64,000 bases of DNA from Pinus tabuliformis (taxonomy: Eukaryota > Streptophyta > Pinopsida > Pinales > Pinaceae): the NCBI GenBank assembly GCA_031772625.1, contig CM062815.1, forward strand, positions 123,055,977 through 123,119,976, in the 5' to 3' direction. The position numbers were made by a program, and so were the translations under genes. Shown here piece after piece: positions 53,332 to 64,000 of the stretch. The notes under the pieces are model-generated. The model saw nothing but the letters and a program-made list of their open reading frames with translations. It was not told the origin of the DNA and ran no database searches. How positions within the stretch are numbered: the stretch's first letter is position 1; every line of letters begins with the position of its first letter.

Positions 53332-53935
53332 ATCCTAGATAATTTCTTTTTCATTTCCAACCAGGAACATATCATCCACATGCAAGACCAGATAAATAAC
53401 ACGGTCACCAATTAATTTAAAATACACACAGTGATTTGCTTTGCTTCTAGTGAAGCCAAGTCCCCATATAAATGTATCAAATTTCTGATACCACATCCTT
53501 GGTGACTGTTTTAACCCATACAAAGACTTCTTTAACTTGCATACCAGTTTTTTCTTACCTTTCACCGCAAAGCCTTCAGGTTGCTTCATGTAGATCTCCT
53601 TTTCCAGATCCTCCTGAAGAAATGTTGTCTTCACATCCATCTATTCTAGCTCAAAATCAAAAGCAAAAGCAACAAATAAAAGTAATCTAATAGAAGTTAC
53701 CTTGGCAATAGGAGAAAAAATATCACGAAAATCAATTCTTGACACCTGGGAATAACCTTTTGCTACCAACCAAGCTTTATATTTCTCCACCTTTCTTTCT
53801 GCATTTGTCTTCTTCTTGAATACCCATTTGCTACCAATGGGTTTCCTTCCAGCTGGCAACTCCACCAGATCCCAAGCCTCATTTTTGTGCAAAGATGTCA
53901 TTTCATCAACCATGGCCTCTTTCTAGAGTTTTCCA
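53332..53935 (-). pseudogene. Copia-5 reverse transcriptase palm
   Basis: Two open pieces joined by a stop near 53640. The first is 53913-53641, with MVDEMTSLHKNEAWDLVELP, SKWVFKKKTNAERKVEKYKA and KGYSQVSRIDFRDIFSP. The second is 53640-53335, with MDVKTTFLQEDLEKEIYM, YGLKQSPRMWYQKFD and the active site LVLHVDDMFLVGN with both Asp residues. A stop at 53332-53334 ends it. Only two or three point stops separate it from a full RT. Confidence 0.88.
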
Positions 53936-55116
53936 TCCTGTGAATCTATTGCTTCCTTCACAGTTCTGGGATCATCATCAATAATAGATAAAGAAAAACT
54001 TGAACAGAAAGCAGATGGACTATACCTTTCTGGCTGCCTTCTTTCTCGAACTGATCTTCTCACACCTAGAGTTTGTGGTTCTTCATCTTCTGATTACTCC
54101 TCTCTTGTAGAGTTTGATTCTTCCTCCTTTAGCTCAAGCTCTATCTTCTCAGGTTCCTTTGGTTGGATAACATCTTTCACCTCTCTGAACACCACATCTC
54201 AGCTGTACACAACCTTCCTTGTTACTGGGTTCCAAAGCTTATAACCCTTTAAATCATCCTTATACCCAATAAATATGCATTTTTCAGATTTACTATCCAA
54301 CTTGGTTCATTCTCCTTTGGAACATGTACATATGCATCACATTCGAATACCCTCAGATGTGAAAGAGAGGGTTTCTTAGTAGTCCATACCTCTTATGGAG
54401 TCTTATCCTCCAAAGCTGATGAAGGTGATCTCTTAACCAAGTAACATTCTGTCTCCACCGCCTCTGCCCAGAATTCTTGTCCTAACCCAGCACCACTGGG
54501 CATGCTTCTTGCCCTTTACATCAACATCTTGTTCATTCTTTTTGCAACTCCATTTTGCTGAGGTGTATATGGAGTAGTCTTTTGCCATGATATACCACAC
54601 TTCTTACAAAATTCTTCAAATTCCTTACTGCAAAACTCTCCACCATTATCTGTCCTCAACACCTTTATCTTCTTCTCTATCTAGTTTTCCACCAGAGCCT
54701 TAAATTCTTTAAACTTGTCAAAGACTTCAGATTTCTTCTTATGGAAATATATCCATGTATTCCTTGAGAAGTCATCTATAAATGATACATAATACACGTA
54801 CTTACCCAGTGATGGAACCTTCACAGGTCCAAACACATCACTGTGCACAAGCTCTAATATCTGTTTCGCCCTCTTACCACCAAAGAGGAAACTCACCTGA
54901 TTTTGCTTCCCATATACACAATTTTCACAGAAATCAAAATCCAGAGAGCTATTACTCATACCTTCTACCATACCTTTACCATGAAGTATTCGAAGGACCT
55001 TCTCTCCAATATTTCCAAGCCTTTGATGCCACAACATGGTCTTCTCTCCAAAGACCACTATATTTTCTGCTCCACTTTCAGGAACCACAGAACTATTGCA
55101 CCCATCAACAAAAGTG
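53936..55116 (-). pseudogene. Copia-5 integrase and linker
   Basis: 55088-54681 holds LWHQRLGNIGEKVLRILHG, the FCENCVYGKQ zinc-binding part and VHSDVFGPVKV to FIDDFSRNTWIYF. After a stop, VLRTDNGGEFCSKEF (second Asp) and YTPQQNGVAKRMN (catalytic Glu changed to Lys, from VERMN) follow near 54660-54540. The linker 54300-53936 has several stops and is Ser/Glu-rich. This part is more damaged than RT. Confidence 0.82.
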
Positions 55117-55587
55117 CTACATTGCAGCTTGGATAAAAATCAGATTTCTGGCCAATGCAGGAATATGTATAACACACGGAAGTGTTCTAACCCTTCCACC
55201 TTGCAACTTCAACTTTACTTTTCCACGACCAACAATTCTAGCCTTCCTATCATCCCCTAAGATGACATCACCACCATCGTATTTCTCATACTCGCAGAAC
55301 CACTCTCTATGGGGAGTGAAGTAAAAGGATGCACCTAAGTCAATCAACCATGCCTCATGATCTACATGTGTACTTGAAGAAGCCAAGTACACATCCCCAC
55401 TTTCATCTGAGGTGGTTTTCACCTCTGCAGAAGGAGCATCATCAGATCCCTTTCCTTTGTCAAGAGATTTAGATTTATAGTCCCTTTTGTAGTGCCCTTC
55501 CTTTCCGCATTTCCAGCACACCACCTTTACAGGTTTTCCTAGAGATTTAGATATCCCTCTAGATTTAGATCTCCCACTCACTGACAT
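55117..55587 (-). pseudogene. Copia-5 zinc knuckle and protease
   Basis: The frame starts in a basic region. The knuckle reads CWKCGKEGHYKRDY, with the last Cys now Tyr. The protease motif reads AWLIDLGASFYFTPH, where the DSG Ser is Leu. It continues EYEKYDGGDVILGDDRKAR and LPCVIHIPALARNL. The copy therefore has lesions in both zinc binding and the active site. It follows gag after one in-frame stop at about 55607. Confidence 0.85.
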
Positions 55588-55608
55588 ATTTTTGTCTTTG
55601 TTCTAGGA

Positions 55609-56201
55609 CTATCCTCCTACATACAAGGCATCACCATTCTGGCTCTCCATATTTTTCCGTCTCATCTCCTCCGTCAGCAAGGATGAGACTATTTCATCAA
55701 ACTGCAAGGCAATAGCATTGCTACCTATTGCAATAACGAGACTATCCCACGAATCTGGCAGAGAACACAACAAACTAATGCACTTATATTCATCTGAAAT
55801 TTTGATATCAACAGATGATAACTGACTTACCACAGTATTTAACGCATTCAGATTCTCTATCACCAAGTCTCCATCTTTCATCCTCAGGTTATACAACTTT
55901 TTCCGTAAGAACAATTTATTCACCAGAGACTTAGATTGGTACAAATTCCCTAACTTTTCCCACAAAGCCTTCATCGTAGCTTCCCCTGATACATTTAGCA
56001 ATACTGAATCTGAGGCACACAATCGTATTGTGATCTTTGCCTTTCGATCCAACTTCTTTCATTCTTCATCAGACACTCCCCTTGGTTTAGTACCCAGATC
56101 TACTGATATTTATCCACCAATAGATCCTCCATCTTGAGTTTCCACAACTCAAAAATCTGACCATTAAATTTCTCGATCTCTATCTTTCCACTGCTCACCA
56201 T
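55609..56201 (-). pseudogene. Copia-5 gag
   Basis: The start ATG is at 56201 (MVSSGKIEIEKFNGQIF, then LWKLKMEDLLVDK), about 120 bp after the 5' LTR. One stop near 56100 interrupts it. 56052-55609 is then open, with the UBN2 core ALWEKLGNLYQSKSLVNKLF, MKDGDLVIENLNALNT, LLCSLPDSWDSLVIAIG and SSLLTEEMRRK. Gag packages the RNA. The relic at 77-361 is its homologue. Confidence 0.87.
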
Positions 56202-56309
56202 CTTCTTTCGCTACTAGAATCAATCCGGCAGATCTCCCACTGAACAGGGTCTACCACAGGCTCGAGTGAAACCCCTCAGAACCAAAGGCGTCCCCTTGAA
56301 GCCAAAACA

Positions 56310-56814
56310 GCTTTGATACCAAATGTAGGTTTTAACCCCGTACAGAAATTACCTACATACGAATTCTAAAACACAGAAAATAAACAATGCGAGACCATAA
56401 CACATAAAACACATATACACAGATATTTCCCCTGGATCCCAAAACCGGGACTACCAACTTGATTTTTCATTATTTTCCTTTCAATGTTACAATACATATT
56501 TATACATGCTGAAGCATCCAATACCATGGAACGAAAACCATCGCGTCCAAAACCATGGACCGAAAACCATTGCGTCCAAAACCATGTGTGAAAAATCATG
56601 CACAAAACCATAGGTAGGTCCGCCCAACCTAATATAGGGTCCAAAAACAAAATTTTCTAGGGCGCTGCCCCAGACCCCATAGAGTGGGGCTACCTGCACC
56701 CCTTAACCCCCCTGTGACTCCCCCTACTACGCAATCAGCGCAACGAGGGGGAGCTTCGCCCCCCTTCTAACCCCTGGGTTAACTACATGGGCTAGTCGTG
56801 GAAAGAATATAACA
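56310..56814 (-). repeat. Copia-5 5' LTR with primer site
   Basis: The LTR is 56324-56814 (491 bp), TGTTATATTC to CCTACA on the minus strand. The primer site TGGTATCAAAGC (initiator tRNA-Met type) follows after TT at 56310-56321. It is longer than its partner mainly through a tandem duplication of a 29-bp unit (ACCATGGAMCGAAAACCAT type) at about 56523-56580. Confidence 0.9.
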
Positions 56815-56983
56815 CAACCCAACAAACCCATAAGGAGATGAGTTGAAAATACGAGTTGATAAAATAGTCTTTTCTTTTTTCACTCTAAAATTTGATGATG
56901 TAATGTAATATTATTTTATTATTTTCACTATTGTTTTATAATTTCCTTAGGAGGCCCATTTTATACCTCAAAATTCCCCTAAT

Positions 56984-58167
56984 GCATGTGTAGCCAGATC
57001 ATCCCCTTGTTTCTCGTCAAATTTTAGAATGTTGGCAGGTATCTTGTGCGGGATTAGGGGCCAATGTAAGTTATGATAGATGGGATCATTAGTCAGTTTA
57101 TACAGATCGGGGATATATAGTGTTTCCAGAAAAGGCAAAGGGTTAGGTGCCCCTAAGTCTGACCAAGGTGATGAAGAATGACTTGAAGGAACCAGGCATA
57201 CTCCCATCAAGGTGTTTCCAACAAGATACATAGGATTCATTAGATAATAACCTCCTTGTTGTGGTGGAGAAGTCATATAAGGTGGCGATCCATAAGGGAT
57301 ATTAGGTTGGGGGGAAAAAGGTTGGTTGGCCCCAGGATAAAAAGTCCCCCCTTGACTTAATTCAGGATGAGGAGGGGGTGACCAAATGGACAGAGAAGGA
57401 CTGGGTTGAGGGATACTGTTAGCCATATAGTTTTCCATCAGCACATGATTGACACTAGAATAGTGTCCACCTTGAGGAGGGAATTCGATCAATGATGAAC
57501 CAAGTTTTCCTATAGGCGGAGGGGGAATATTAATTCCCCCGGCCGATATATGCATATTGGGAACATTGACCCCAGGCATCTGAACATAGGGGTTTGAACT
57601 TAGCAATGGGTTCCAACCAAAAGGGTTACTAAACGTAGTTGTGACAACAACACTACTAGGAGCGATAAGCAAAGCTCCAAGAGCTGACATGAAAGGGGAA
57701 GAAACTGGGATTTACTAGATTCCACTCATAGATGGTGTAACTAGGTTTCTCAGACTATGCATTGTCTAAATAGCAGGGTAACCAGTCAACTATGTAGTAC
57801 TGACCATAGGTGGGGGAAGTGATGGTGGGGGGAAATTTTCCAAAAAGGACCAAGGCCCATTAGTCATTGGGGGAATATTGGATGTGGGTACTGATGAAGA
57901 CATGACATATACAGGTGCTACCTGAATCAACACTGGTCCAAGAGGATCAATGAGGGGAGGATTGTAAGGAGGTACAACTCCTTCGTTAAAGAAGTCCTTA
58001 GGCAGTATGATTTCTTGGGAAGTGTTATGTGATTCAATGTTAGACACTAGATATTGATTTCCTGGAGAGGAAGAAACTAGATCACAAAGGCTCGACAGAT
58101 CCTCCAGGGTTAGTGGAGGAAGACCTCATTGTCGCCTTGATAGATGACAAGGGCTGAATGTAGCCAT
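56984..58167 (-). pseudogene. Large gypsy gag, N-terminal half
   Basis: From ATG at 58167 (MATFSPCHLSRR, with a stop soon after) the region is Pro/Ser/Gly/Asn-rich: 58047-57790 (EIILPKDFFNEGVVPPYNPP) and 57690-56968 (NPFGWNPLLSSNPYVQ, then a poly-Pro and Gly-Gly-Tyr stretch). It ends with PANILKFDEKQGDDLATH, the entry to the capsid. At 56983 it is cut by the fold-back element. Stops lie between the two open pieces. Confidence 0.75.
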
Positions 58168-59667
58168 GGTGATAGATATATTTTATCAAAAAAAATTAAA
58201 GTGATATTTATTATAGTCTTAGTGATAACAAACCAGCACCTAAAACTCAAAAAATACTCTAAAAGTCAATCAACAAGAAGCTAGGGGATATAATTCTATC
58301 TAATAACCACCACTCACTGGAGATGAAAACTAGTATCACAATGGCTAAAAGAGAGAGCCGACCAAATGTACAATTATGATTACTCCTGAGCTTCACCCGA
58401 ACCTTAGATTAAGGGGCCAAGTACTCTCGTGAAGATGAACACCCTCCCAAAAATCAGAGACGGAGTAGGTTCATCTATTCAGGTACTAGGAAAGCCCACC
58501 TCATCCACCTTGTGTTCGTCCCTAAAAATTTTGGCCACTAAGGTTACCTCAAATCATAAACACCACCTGGGTGGACATGGTTGTAGACAGTACGCTGTGT
58601 GGGTAGGATACTTGAGTCCTCGACTCAGATTCGATATCCCCGAGGGGATCCTCAGTTCATAGAATACTCACTGGAAATGCAATCAAAGGTAGGTTACCTT
58701 CTCTCACACTCTAATGTTGGCTCACATACTCCTTTGTAAGTGGAGTGGTCCCGGATGATATGAGTGCAGTAGGATTTTACTCTTATTAATGACACTAGTC
58801 TCAGTTTCATGATCTTGAGAAGTTTACTCACCATTGCTTAGCACAAGATCCTCGCCTAGACTAATATATGTGTATGCTAGAAAGAGAGTTGCTGATTACT
58901 TTTATTAAGAATTGATTTTAGGTGAACTTTTATTAAAGTCTTCGAAGGGGTGTTAGCATATGGAGTTCAGTGTGACTCTGACACAAACCATGCAAGAAAA
59001 ATGCTTTCACATTTTCATTCTATGAAAAATAGCTCTTACAAGGAGAGGTTATCTATACATCATTTCAGTAACATACATCCAACTACAATCAACACACGCA
59101 TAAAACGCAGACATACAATGATCTATAACAACTAAACCAATATATATAGAATCAAACCAGCTAAAACAAAAAGCTAAACAATTTTTTCTTTTTTCTTTTC
59201 TTTTTTCCTGAAAAAAATGCACTTAAGCTATTTTCCTAAAAATAAAAATGATCATAGAAGCATCCAACCAAACACAGTGCATAGTTGCAGATCCCCACGA
59301 CAGACTATATGCAACCTCTCAATCCAAGAATTCACAGGACTGGGTGGATGTCAAGATATTGGTTGACTAACGCTTCTCAGAAGAGGAAGCATAACATTAA
59401 TAGTAGGACTAACACTTTGTCCAAGAGCCTGGGTAGTGTTATAATTCATTGGATTGCACAATCAGGGTGCGTTACAGATACAAAGGTTGTAAAAAGGTAG
59501 TCAGGGTATGATTAAAGGATGTTAATAGTAGATGAGATTGGGAAGCATACTGAGTGGTCAGAATGGGAACCAAGAAGAATGGGAAGGCCTGGAAATAAAT
59601 AGATATTTGGGAACCGAAAGATCAAAACAGGGAACTAAGTAGTAGTCTCGAGTGGAGTCACCATTTC
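58168..59667 (-). other. Large gypsy leader with primer site
   Basis: Next to the 5' LTR the minus strand reads ATGGTGACTCCACTCGAGA (59647-59665), a mutated form of the tRNA-Arg-type primer site seen at 29696-29714. The 1.5-kb leader has no supported ORF. The + strand ORFs at 58429 and 59285 show no domain. Confidence 0.65.
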
Positions 59668-60704
59668 TGATATAGAGTTTATTGCATGGGTGGCTATGGA
59701 TGAAACACGCTCTCGAGTCTTCACAAGATCCAAGGTAGATTGTTTAAGATTACTACAACTATCACAAAGAAACACACATATATTCATATTAATCCATGAT
59801 TGAAAAAGAAAAAGGAGAAGGATTACCTCATTCCTTCGTGTAGTTCTACTGGAGATCTCAACATGGAAAAGTGGAATACCTCTCTGCCATCTCCTAGATC
59901 AGAACTTGAAATTAAACAAGAAAAAGTGTAATCTCCACAGTATATGAAAATTAACAATCAAAGCACTAACATATAAGTGAATATAAACTAGCATGCATCT
60001 AAGCTACTTATCAATCACGGAATCGAACCAACATGTAAAGAAATACAACATCGACACCATCAAGTAGACAAAACATAAACAAATCTGTATTATTAGATAG
60101 AAGAAGGATGATTACAACCATATTTCCTAGATCAAGCATCCTCTAGTCCTTCAGCTCCACTCTCTCTCTCTCTCTCTCTCTCAACTTCTTGGGAGCATAA
60201 CAATACTTAAGCTCAACAAACTTTTGAAAACCATTCGACTTCTGTTACAATGACCGAGCCTCCAATTTATAGATGGATAGAGGCTCATCCTCGAAAATTA
60301 TTTCATGAGTTCCAATGAGGTAAAATTTTGGATGTTGCCTCACTTTATTTCTCTTTCCCTTCCCGTGAGGATCTGTTAGGAATAGCAATGTCCTTAGTTA
60401 GGCCTGAGGCAGATGTTTCCTACTTTTCGAGCTAACATTTAATTGAAAAGTGGAGTGTCAGTCAGTCAACTCACAGTTTGACCTCTGAAACCTCATAGAT
60501 ATCTAGTAATGTTTCCCTTTAGGCAAAACAAAGTGTTAACCTAGGGATTAACGCTTTTGGCTGAGAGTTGGAAAGTGTTATAACTCCTCTTGTATGTTTC
60601 TGGGGTGTGTTACCCTGGCAAATAGGCCTGTAACTTAGGTCTTTCTTCCAACCAATGTTTCTTTCTCCTATGAGATGAGGAGGAGGTCTTTTTTTTGTAT
60701 AACA
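59668..60704 (-). repeat. Large gypsy 5' LTR
   Basis: From TGTTATACAA at 60704 to TATATCA at 59668 on the minus strand (1037 bp). It matches 40888-41917 throughout. It contains a CT microsatellite at 60162-60182 that is absent from the partner, and a TATA-like CTATAAATTGG at about 60263-60275. Confidence 0.87.
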
Positions 60705-60709
60705 CTTAT
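60705..60709. repeat. Target-site duplication of the large gypsy (right)
   Basis: CTTAT, identical to 40883-40887 at the other end of the element. Confidence 0.8.
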
Positions 60710-62215
60710 TTTTTGTTTATAACAAATGGCCTTACAATCCTCTCTAGCTTGAAAATATACCCTTTTTGTGCAGAACAAAATGAACTTGGTCAACTTTGAT
60801 ACTCTTCCTTATAAATCCAAGAAAAAATATCATCATAGGCAAAAAAACTAGCAATTGGTATGGTTGTACTTTTGCTCCATATAGTATGATTTGAGTGTAG
60901 TGTTCAAAAATATACTAGTCCCCAACTCTGGTGTCTTTATTGAGATTCAAAAACTCTTTTTCTTCACGTAAAATTCTTGGGGGTTGATGGTTATTCAGAA
61001 TAGAATAGAAAGAGGCCATTAATAACGAAAAAAAAAAAAAAAAAACATTGTTCTTTTTCCTTCTAACAATACTAGTCCATTCAATCACAAATTTCTTTTG
61101 ATTCCTTGAATCCCACATACTAAAACCAACATGACTATACTTATTAACATGAACATAAAAGAATAAATAGACCAAAATAAAAGGGTATCTAAAGTATACA
61201 AGGATATGAAAGTTTTGAAACTAAAAAATGATAGACTTGGTTAAATAAGAAGGAATGTCTAAAATCTGGTTACATCATCAAACTCAAAAACCCCAAGGTT
61301 TGTTAATTTTCCATCCCAATATCATCTTCTCCCAAAAGAGACAAACTTATAGCTAAGACACATTGTGCAGCTTCAGAAAATAAGTTTGTTAGGTAATTCA
61401 TTGTTGGTGGAGGAATTTGCGAATTTGGTGGAAGAATGAGTTTATACATGCTTTCCTTATTCTCTTTAGAAAGATGTTTGTAATTATGGAGTAAGAAAAC
61501 ATCTGAAAAACTCTTGGGATTCTCTATTGCAAGAAAATTAAAAGATTTGTGTATTATCTTTGGAGTGACCTAAAAAATATTTACCCCTAAAGAAGACATA
61601 ATGAAATTCCTGTGTGGGACAACAGAAAACACTAACTAACTCACAAATTTAGGGAAATTATAGGTATATGGGATAGTAACATGATAAAGACCAGATTGGA
61701 TGACTCAAAGAAGCTTATCTGAGTCACTAGAACTATCAAGAATGTCTTGTTGAATCTCCAGAAGGTTAAGGGAGCAACGGGAACCATGTACTTCAACTTC
61801 TTTGTCCATAAGGGGTATATGGATAGATGGCATGGAGATTGTAGATTTTTTAGTGAATTTTGGAGTTTTCTCCATGTTTACAGTTTGAAAGAAAGGACAA
61901 AGAAGAAATGTAAAAATATAAGTTACCCAGTAACAGGAGACAATGAGGGTCGAATGTTGATGTGGAATCGACAATGGATAATTTGAATGTTGGTCACTGT
62001 AATTTTGTAACTAAAGGACAAAGAAAATGACAGGTGAGATGTCTCTTTATCTTTTGTGTACTTGAGCAAGAAAAAACAAATTTTAGTGACGTAAGGGGTA
62101 TGAAAGGATGATTTGGATATACAAAAGATGATGTGGAGGGGTGAGGTGGATTGATGACAAGGGAGGATCCTCTCGCTTTCCTAGCTTTCCTAAAAGGTAC
62201 ATGAGTTGTCGCCAA
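60710..62215 (-). pseudogene. N-terminal part of an unknown interrupted coding sequence
   Basis: The minus strand is coding-like for 1.5 kb. 62215-61994 reads ATTHVPFRKARKARGSSLVI, a basic then Pro/Ser-rich start whose first codon is TTG, probably a mutated ATG. 61974-61705 contains EKTPKFTKKSTISM and LNLLEIQQDILDSSSDSDKL. The same frame then continues through stops with IPYTYNFPKFV, IHKSFNFLAIENPKSFSD and EAAQCVLAISLSLLGED. 61175-60915 reads MWDSRNQKKFVIEWTSIV. No family is recognised. The reading resumes at 40882 on the far side of the gypsy insertion. Confidence 0.5.
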
Positions 62216-63519
62216 CTTGTGTTGCGTGGTTTTTCATAAAAACATAAACCAATTCCGACGGGTCCCTATAGTGGTTTTTGAAAAATGGAGGGGACTTGTC
62301 AGAATGGATCATGGTCATTGATCGGGAGATGGGTTGTTTATCCATCCCACTTTCTTATGGGTCTCTATCCCATAACTTAAATTCAAAAAGGCATTAATTC
62401 TATAGGTTGAATCCAATGAGCAATGATCTGTACCACTCATTACTTTTATTTTTTGTAGAATGTCGGACCCAATTTTATATAGTTTTGTCGAGCATTTTTA
62501 ACCTGACAGGTTAGTCTTAGTAAAAATATAAATATAAATTTAATATGATACTTTTACATAAAATATTGTATTTTTAGGTTCGTATATCTAATTTTTAGTT
62601 TCTCTTTTATTTTTATTTTTTTATCATGTTTTTTATTTTGCAACATAGAGTAGAGGCAACATACCCTTGCTTTCCACATTTAGCCAATGAAAAGTTATTT
62701 ACATTATAATTGTAAAATTGTTCTGAATATGGTTGGAACATGATAGGATAAACATCATCCTCGTATGGTAATATATCGGTGGAATGTTTCTCACCATACC
62801 TTGCATTAAATAGCTAGGGTCCTTGAATTATTTACCCTCCCAACTCTTAATTCTTGTTCATTTTGGATTCCATCTAGGTACTAATGTAGACCATGGCCTT
62901 ACGTAGGCCTTCCAATTGAATGGATAGGTTTCTCATCTCCTTTCTTATCTAATGCATATTTTCACTATAACACTCTCTAGGATGAGGATAGTTAGCCACA
63001 ACATGATTGTGTCTAGGAACTTCCAAAATCCAAGACTCCAAGTATTGTGATAATTAAGGCTATGACGACACAGGAAAAAGAAAACAACAAGAGGATTGGA
63101 GGTACAAATACTTTTTGAGTATTTGATAAGACCAATCAACACAATAATCACTTCAAAATCCAAATAGAAACAAAAAAACTAAAATAACAAACCTATCCAT
63201 ATTTTCAATAGGGAAAACAGGTTCATTACCATCCATAGGTGACCTATAATTTTTCCTCTCTCCCACATAGATGTTTAATTTATGGACCATATTTTACAAT
63301 CATATAATTTATTGCATTTTTCAACATTTACTCAAGCATATTCATCATTAACCATTAACTAGTAGAGTACTAATAGTGTTAATTTTCTCAGGACTAGAAC
63401 TCTTTGTTGTAGATAATTTCATTTTAAAACATTTTTAACATTTTCACATTGCATTCACCACATATCATCATAAGCAATTATGTATAGAGAACATTGGCAA
63501 TAATATTGCAACAGAATAG
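62216..63519. other. AT-rich, no gene seen
   Basis: No supported ORF, RNA gene or LTR boundary. A short inverted pair (ATTCCGAC...GGTCCC and GGGGAC..GTCAGAAT) lies at about 62252-62315. The ORF 62945-63163 on the minus strand has no recognised feature. Confidence 0.5.
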
Positions 63520-63666
63520 TCATAGGTTTGTCATGATATCTTTAACATAGGTCTGTCATGATATCTCTATCATAGGGCTTAACATATCCCCTATATATCT
63601 CTATCATAATATTTTCTAACATCACATATAAGAAGGCCCAAAGAAGTTGTTTCCATACCCAAGAAC

Positions 63667-63802
63667 TGAGGCCAATTAGGGCATTGTCACACCACAAGAC
63701 TGAAGCCCATTAGGGCGTTGTCACACCACAAGGCTGAAGCCCATTAGGGCATTGTTACACCACAATATTGAGGCCCATTAGGGCGTTGTTACACCACAAT
63801 AT
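63667..63802. repeat. 34-bp tandem repeat, four units
   Basis: Units start at 63667, 63701, 63735 and 63769, with the start of a fifth at 63803. Each follows TGARGCCCATTAGGGCRTTG then TYACACCACAAnRn with a few differences. Units abut with no spacers, so this is a minisatellite. Just upstream, 63520-63600 has a shorter repeat of CATAGGTCTGTCATGATATC type. Confidence 0.9.
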
Positions 63803-63955
63803 TGAGGTAAAATTTCACAAACCGATAGGATGGAATGACCATTATATCACTATGAATTAATTGCAGGTCTTGGTGTGCATTTATTTGAGGCACACAAACC
63901 CTACCTTCTACCCTATCAAATACAAACAATTTGGAGTATTCTTGAACAACATAAA

Positions 63956-63966
63956 TATATATGTGA

Positions 63967-64000
<34 letters not shown>
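63956..64000. repeat. (TA)n-(GT)n microsatellite at window end
   Basis: TATATG-rich sequence followed by GT repeats that run to the last base of the window. Confidence 0.95.

Larger units (their letters stand above)
51898..56814 (-). mobile_element. Nearly full-length Ty1/copia (Copia-5)
   Basis: LTRs at 56324-56814 (5') and 51898-52360 (3') flank a 4-kb internal region with primer site, gag, protease, integrase, RT and RNase H in copia order and a purine tract before the 3' LTR. A handful of in-frame stops break the single ORF. It is the same family as the relic at 1-3730. Flanking bases (aacct left, caacc right) are similar but not a clean 5-bp duplication. Confidence 0.9.
51431..56983. 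mobile_element. Fold-back element (about 636 bp) split by a copia
   Basis: The left part 51431-51897 and right part 56815-56983 together form one long palindrome. The outer ends ATTAGGGGAATTTTGAGG and CCTCAAAATTCCCCTAAT are inverted. The AACTCGTATTTTCAAC block at 51610 is inverted at 56838-56853. The inner arms with TTGCATACTTTCAATGG (51693) and its inverted partner (51800-51825) meet near 51757. It lies in gypsy gag. Removing it with an ATG duplication restores the gag frame. No coding capacity. Confidence 0.78.
40888..60704 (-). mobile_element. Large Tat-like Ty3/gypsy element with nested insertions
   Basis: LTRs at 59668-60704 (5') and 40888-41917 (3') flank an internal region reading right to left: primer site, leader, gag, knuckle, protease, RT, degenerate RNase H, integrase, second RNase H, antisense ORF, hairpin region and purine tract. 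CTTAT flanks both sides. Without the inserted fold-back element and copia it is about 14.3 kb. The second RNase H, tRNA-Arg-type primer site and antisense ORF place it in the Tat group (inference from known features). All frames have stops or shifts. Confidence 0.88.

Noticed and set aside
51893..56819. Clean 5-bp target duplication for Copia-5
   Set aside because: AACCT on the left and CAACC on the right overlap by four bases only when shifted. It is left as uncertain.
62204..62217. Minus-strand TTGGCGACAACTC as a tRNA-Arg-type primer site, which would make the interrupted ORF part of an LTR element
   Set aside because: Only the first eight bases match. The same bases encode the start of the coding-like frame, and no LTR pair was found near 62230 or 38700.
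63667..63802. Regular repeats resembling a CRISPR array
   Set aside because: Units abut without unique spacers and the context is a plant nuclear genome. It is a minisatellite.

Overview
This window is a stretch of repeat-rich nuclear DNA from a large-genome seed plant, made almost entirely of nested LTR retrotransposons. Every long coding stretch I recognise is a retroelement or transposon-like protein. I found no confident single-copy housekeeping gene and no rRNA, tRNA or CRISPR array. The clades present (Sirevirus-type and other Ty1/copia, chromovirus and Tat-like Ty3/gypsy), the tRNA-iMet-like and tRNA-Arg-like primer sites and the plant-type splice sites point to a land plant. A gymnosperm is a guess only.

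Layout. 1-3730: decayed copia pol on the + strand. 4860-7568: a minus-strand gene of a DUF7869-like family with a spliceable intron, running into a 100-N assembly gap (7569-7668). 7669-12904: a decayed chromovirus (gag-PR-RT-RH-IN-chromodomain and 3' LTR). 12905-16701: remnants of two minus-strand copia elements, one Sirevirus-like. 16702-20876: a copia with two LTRs, gag and protease but no integrase or RT (non-autonomous). 20877-30768: a gag-protease-only gypsy in a tandem LTR-internal-LTR-internal arrangement. 30769-36383: a 5'-truncated Sirevirus with its multiple purine boxes and a 1.5-kb LTR. 37563-38374: an element with 105-bp terminal inverted repeats.

38754-62215 holds one nested stack. 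A coding-like sequence of unknown function (minus strand) is split by a large Tat-like gypsy (40888-60704) with LTRs and a matching 5-bp target duplication (CTTAT). Its gag is split by a ~636-bp fold-back palindrome, which is itself split by a nearly full-length copia (51898-56814). The gypsy carries a second RNase H after its integrase, a degenerate first RNase H, and a decayed antisense ORF between pol and the 3' LTR. 62216-64000 is AT-rich and gene-poor, with a 34-bp tandem repeat and a terminal microsatellite.

The most unusual signal is a series of short hairpins with a recurrent loop motif (TTTTAACGAG and variants) in the non-coding parts of both tRNA-Arg-primed gypsy families (21227-21350, 25053-25466, 43043-43480). 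The two families share PPT, LTR-end and 3'-region features, so the gag-protease element looks like a non-autonomous relative of the large one.
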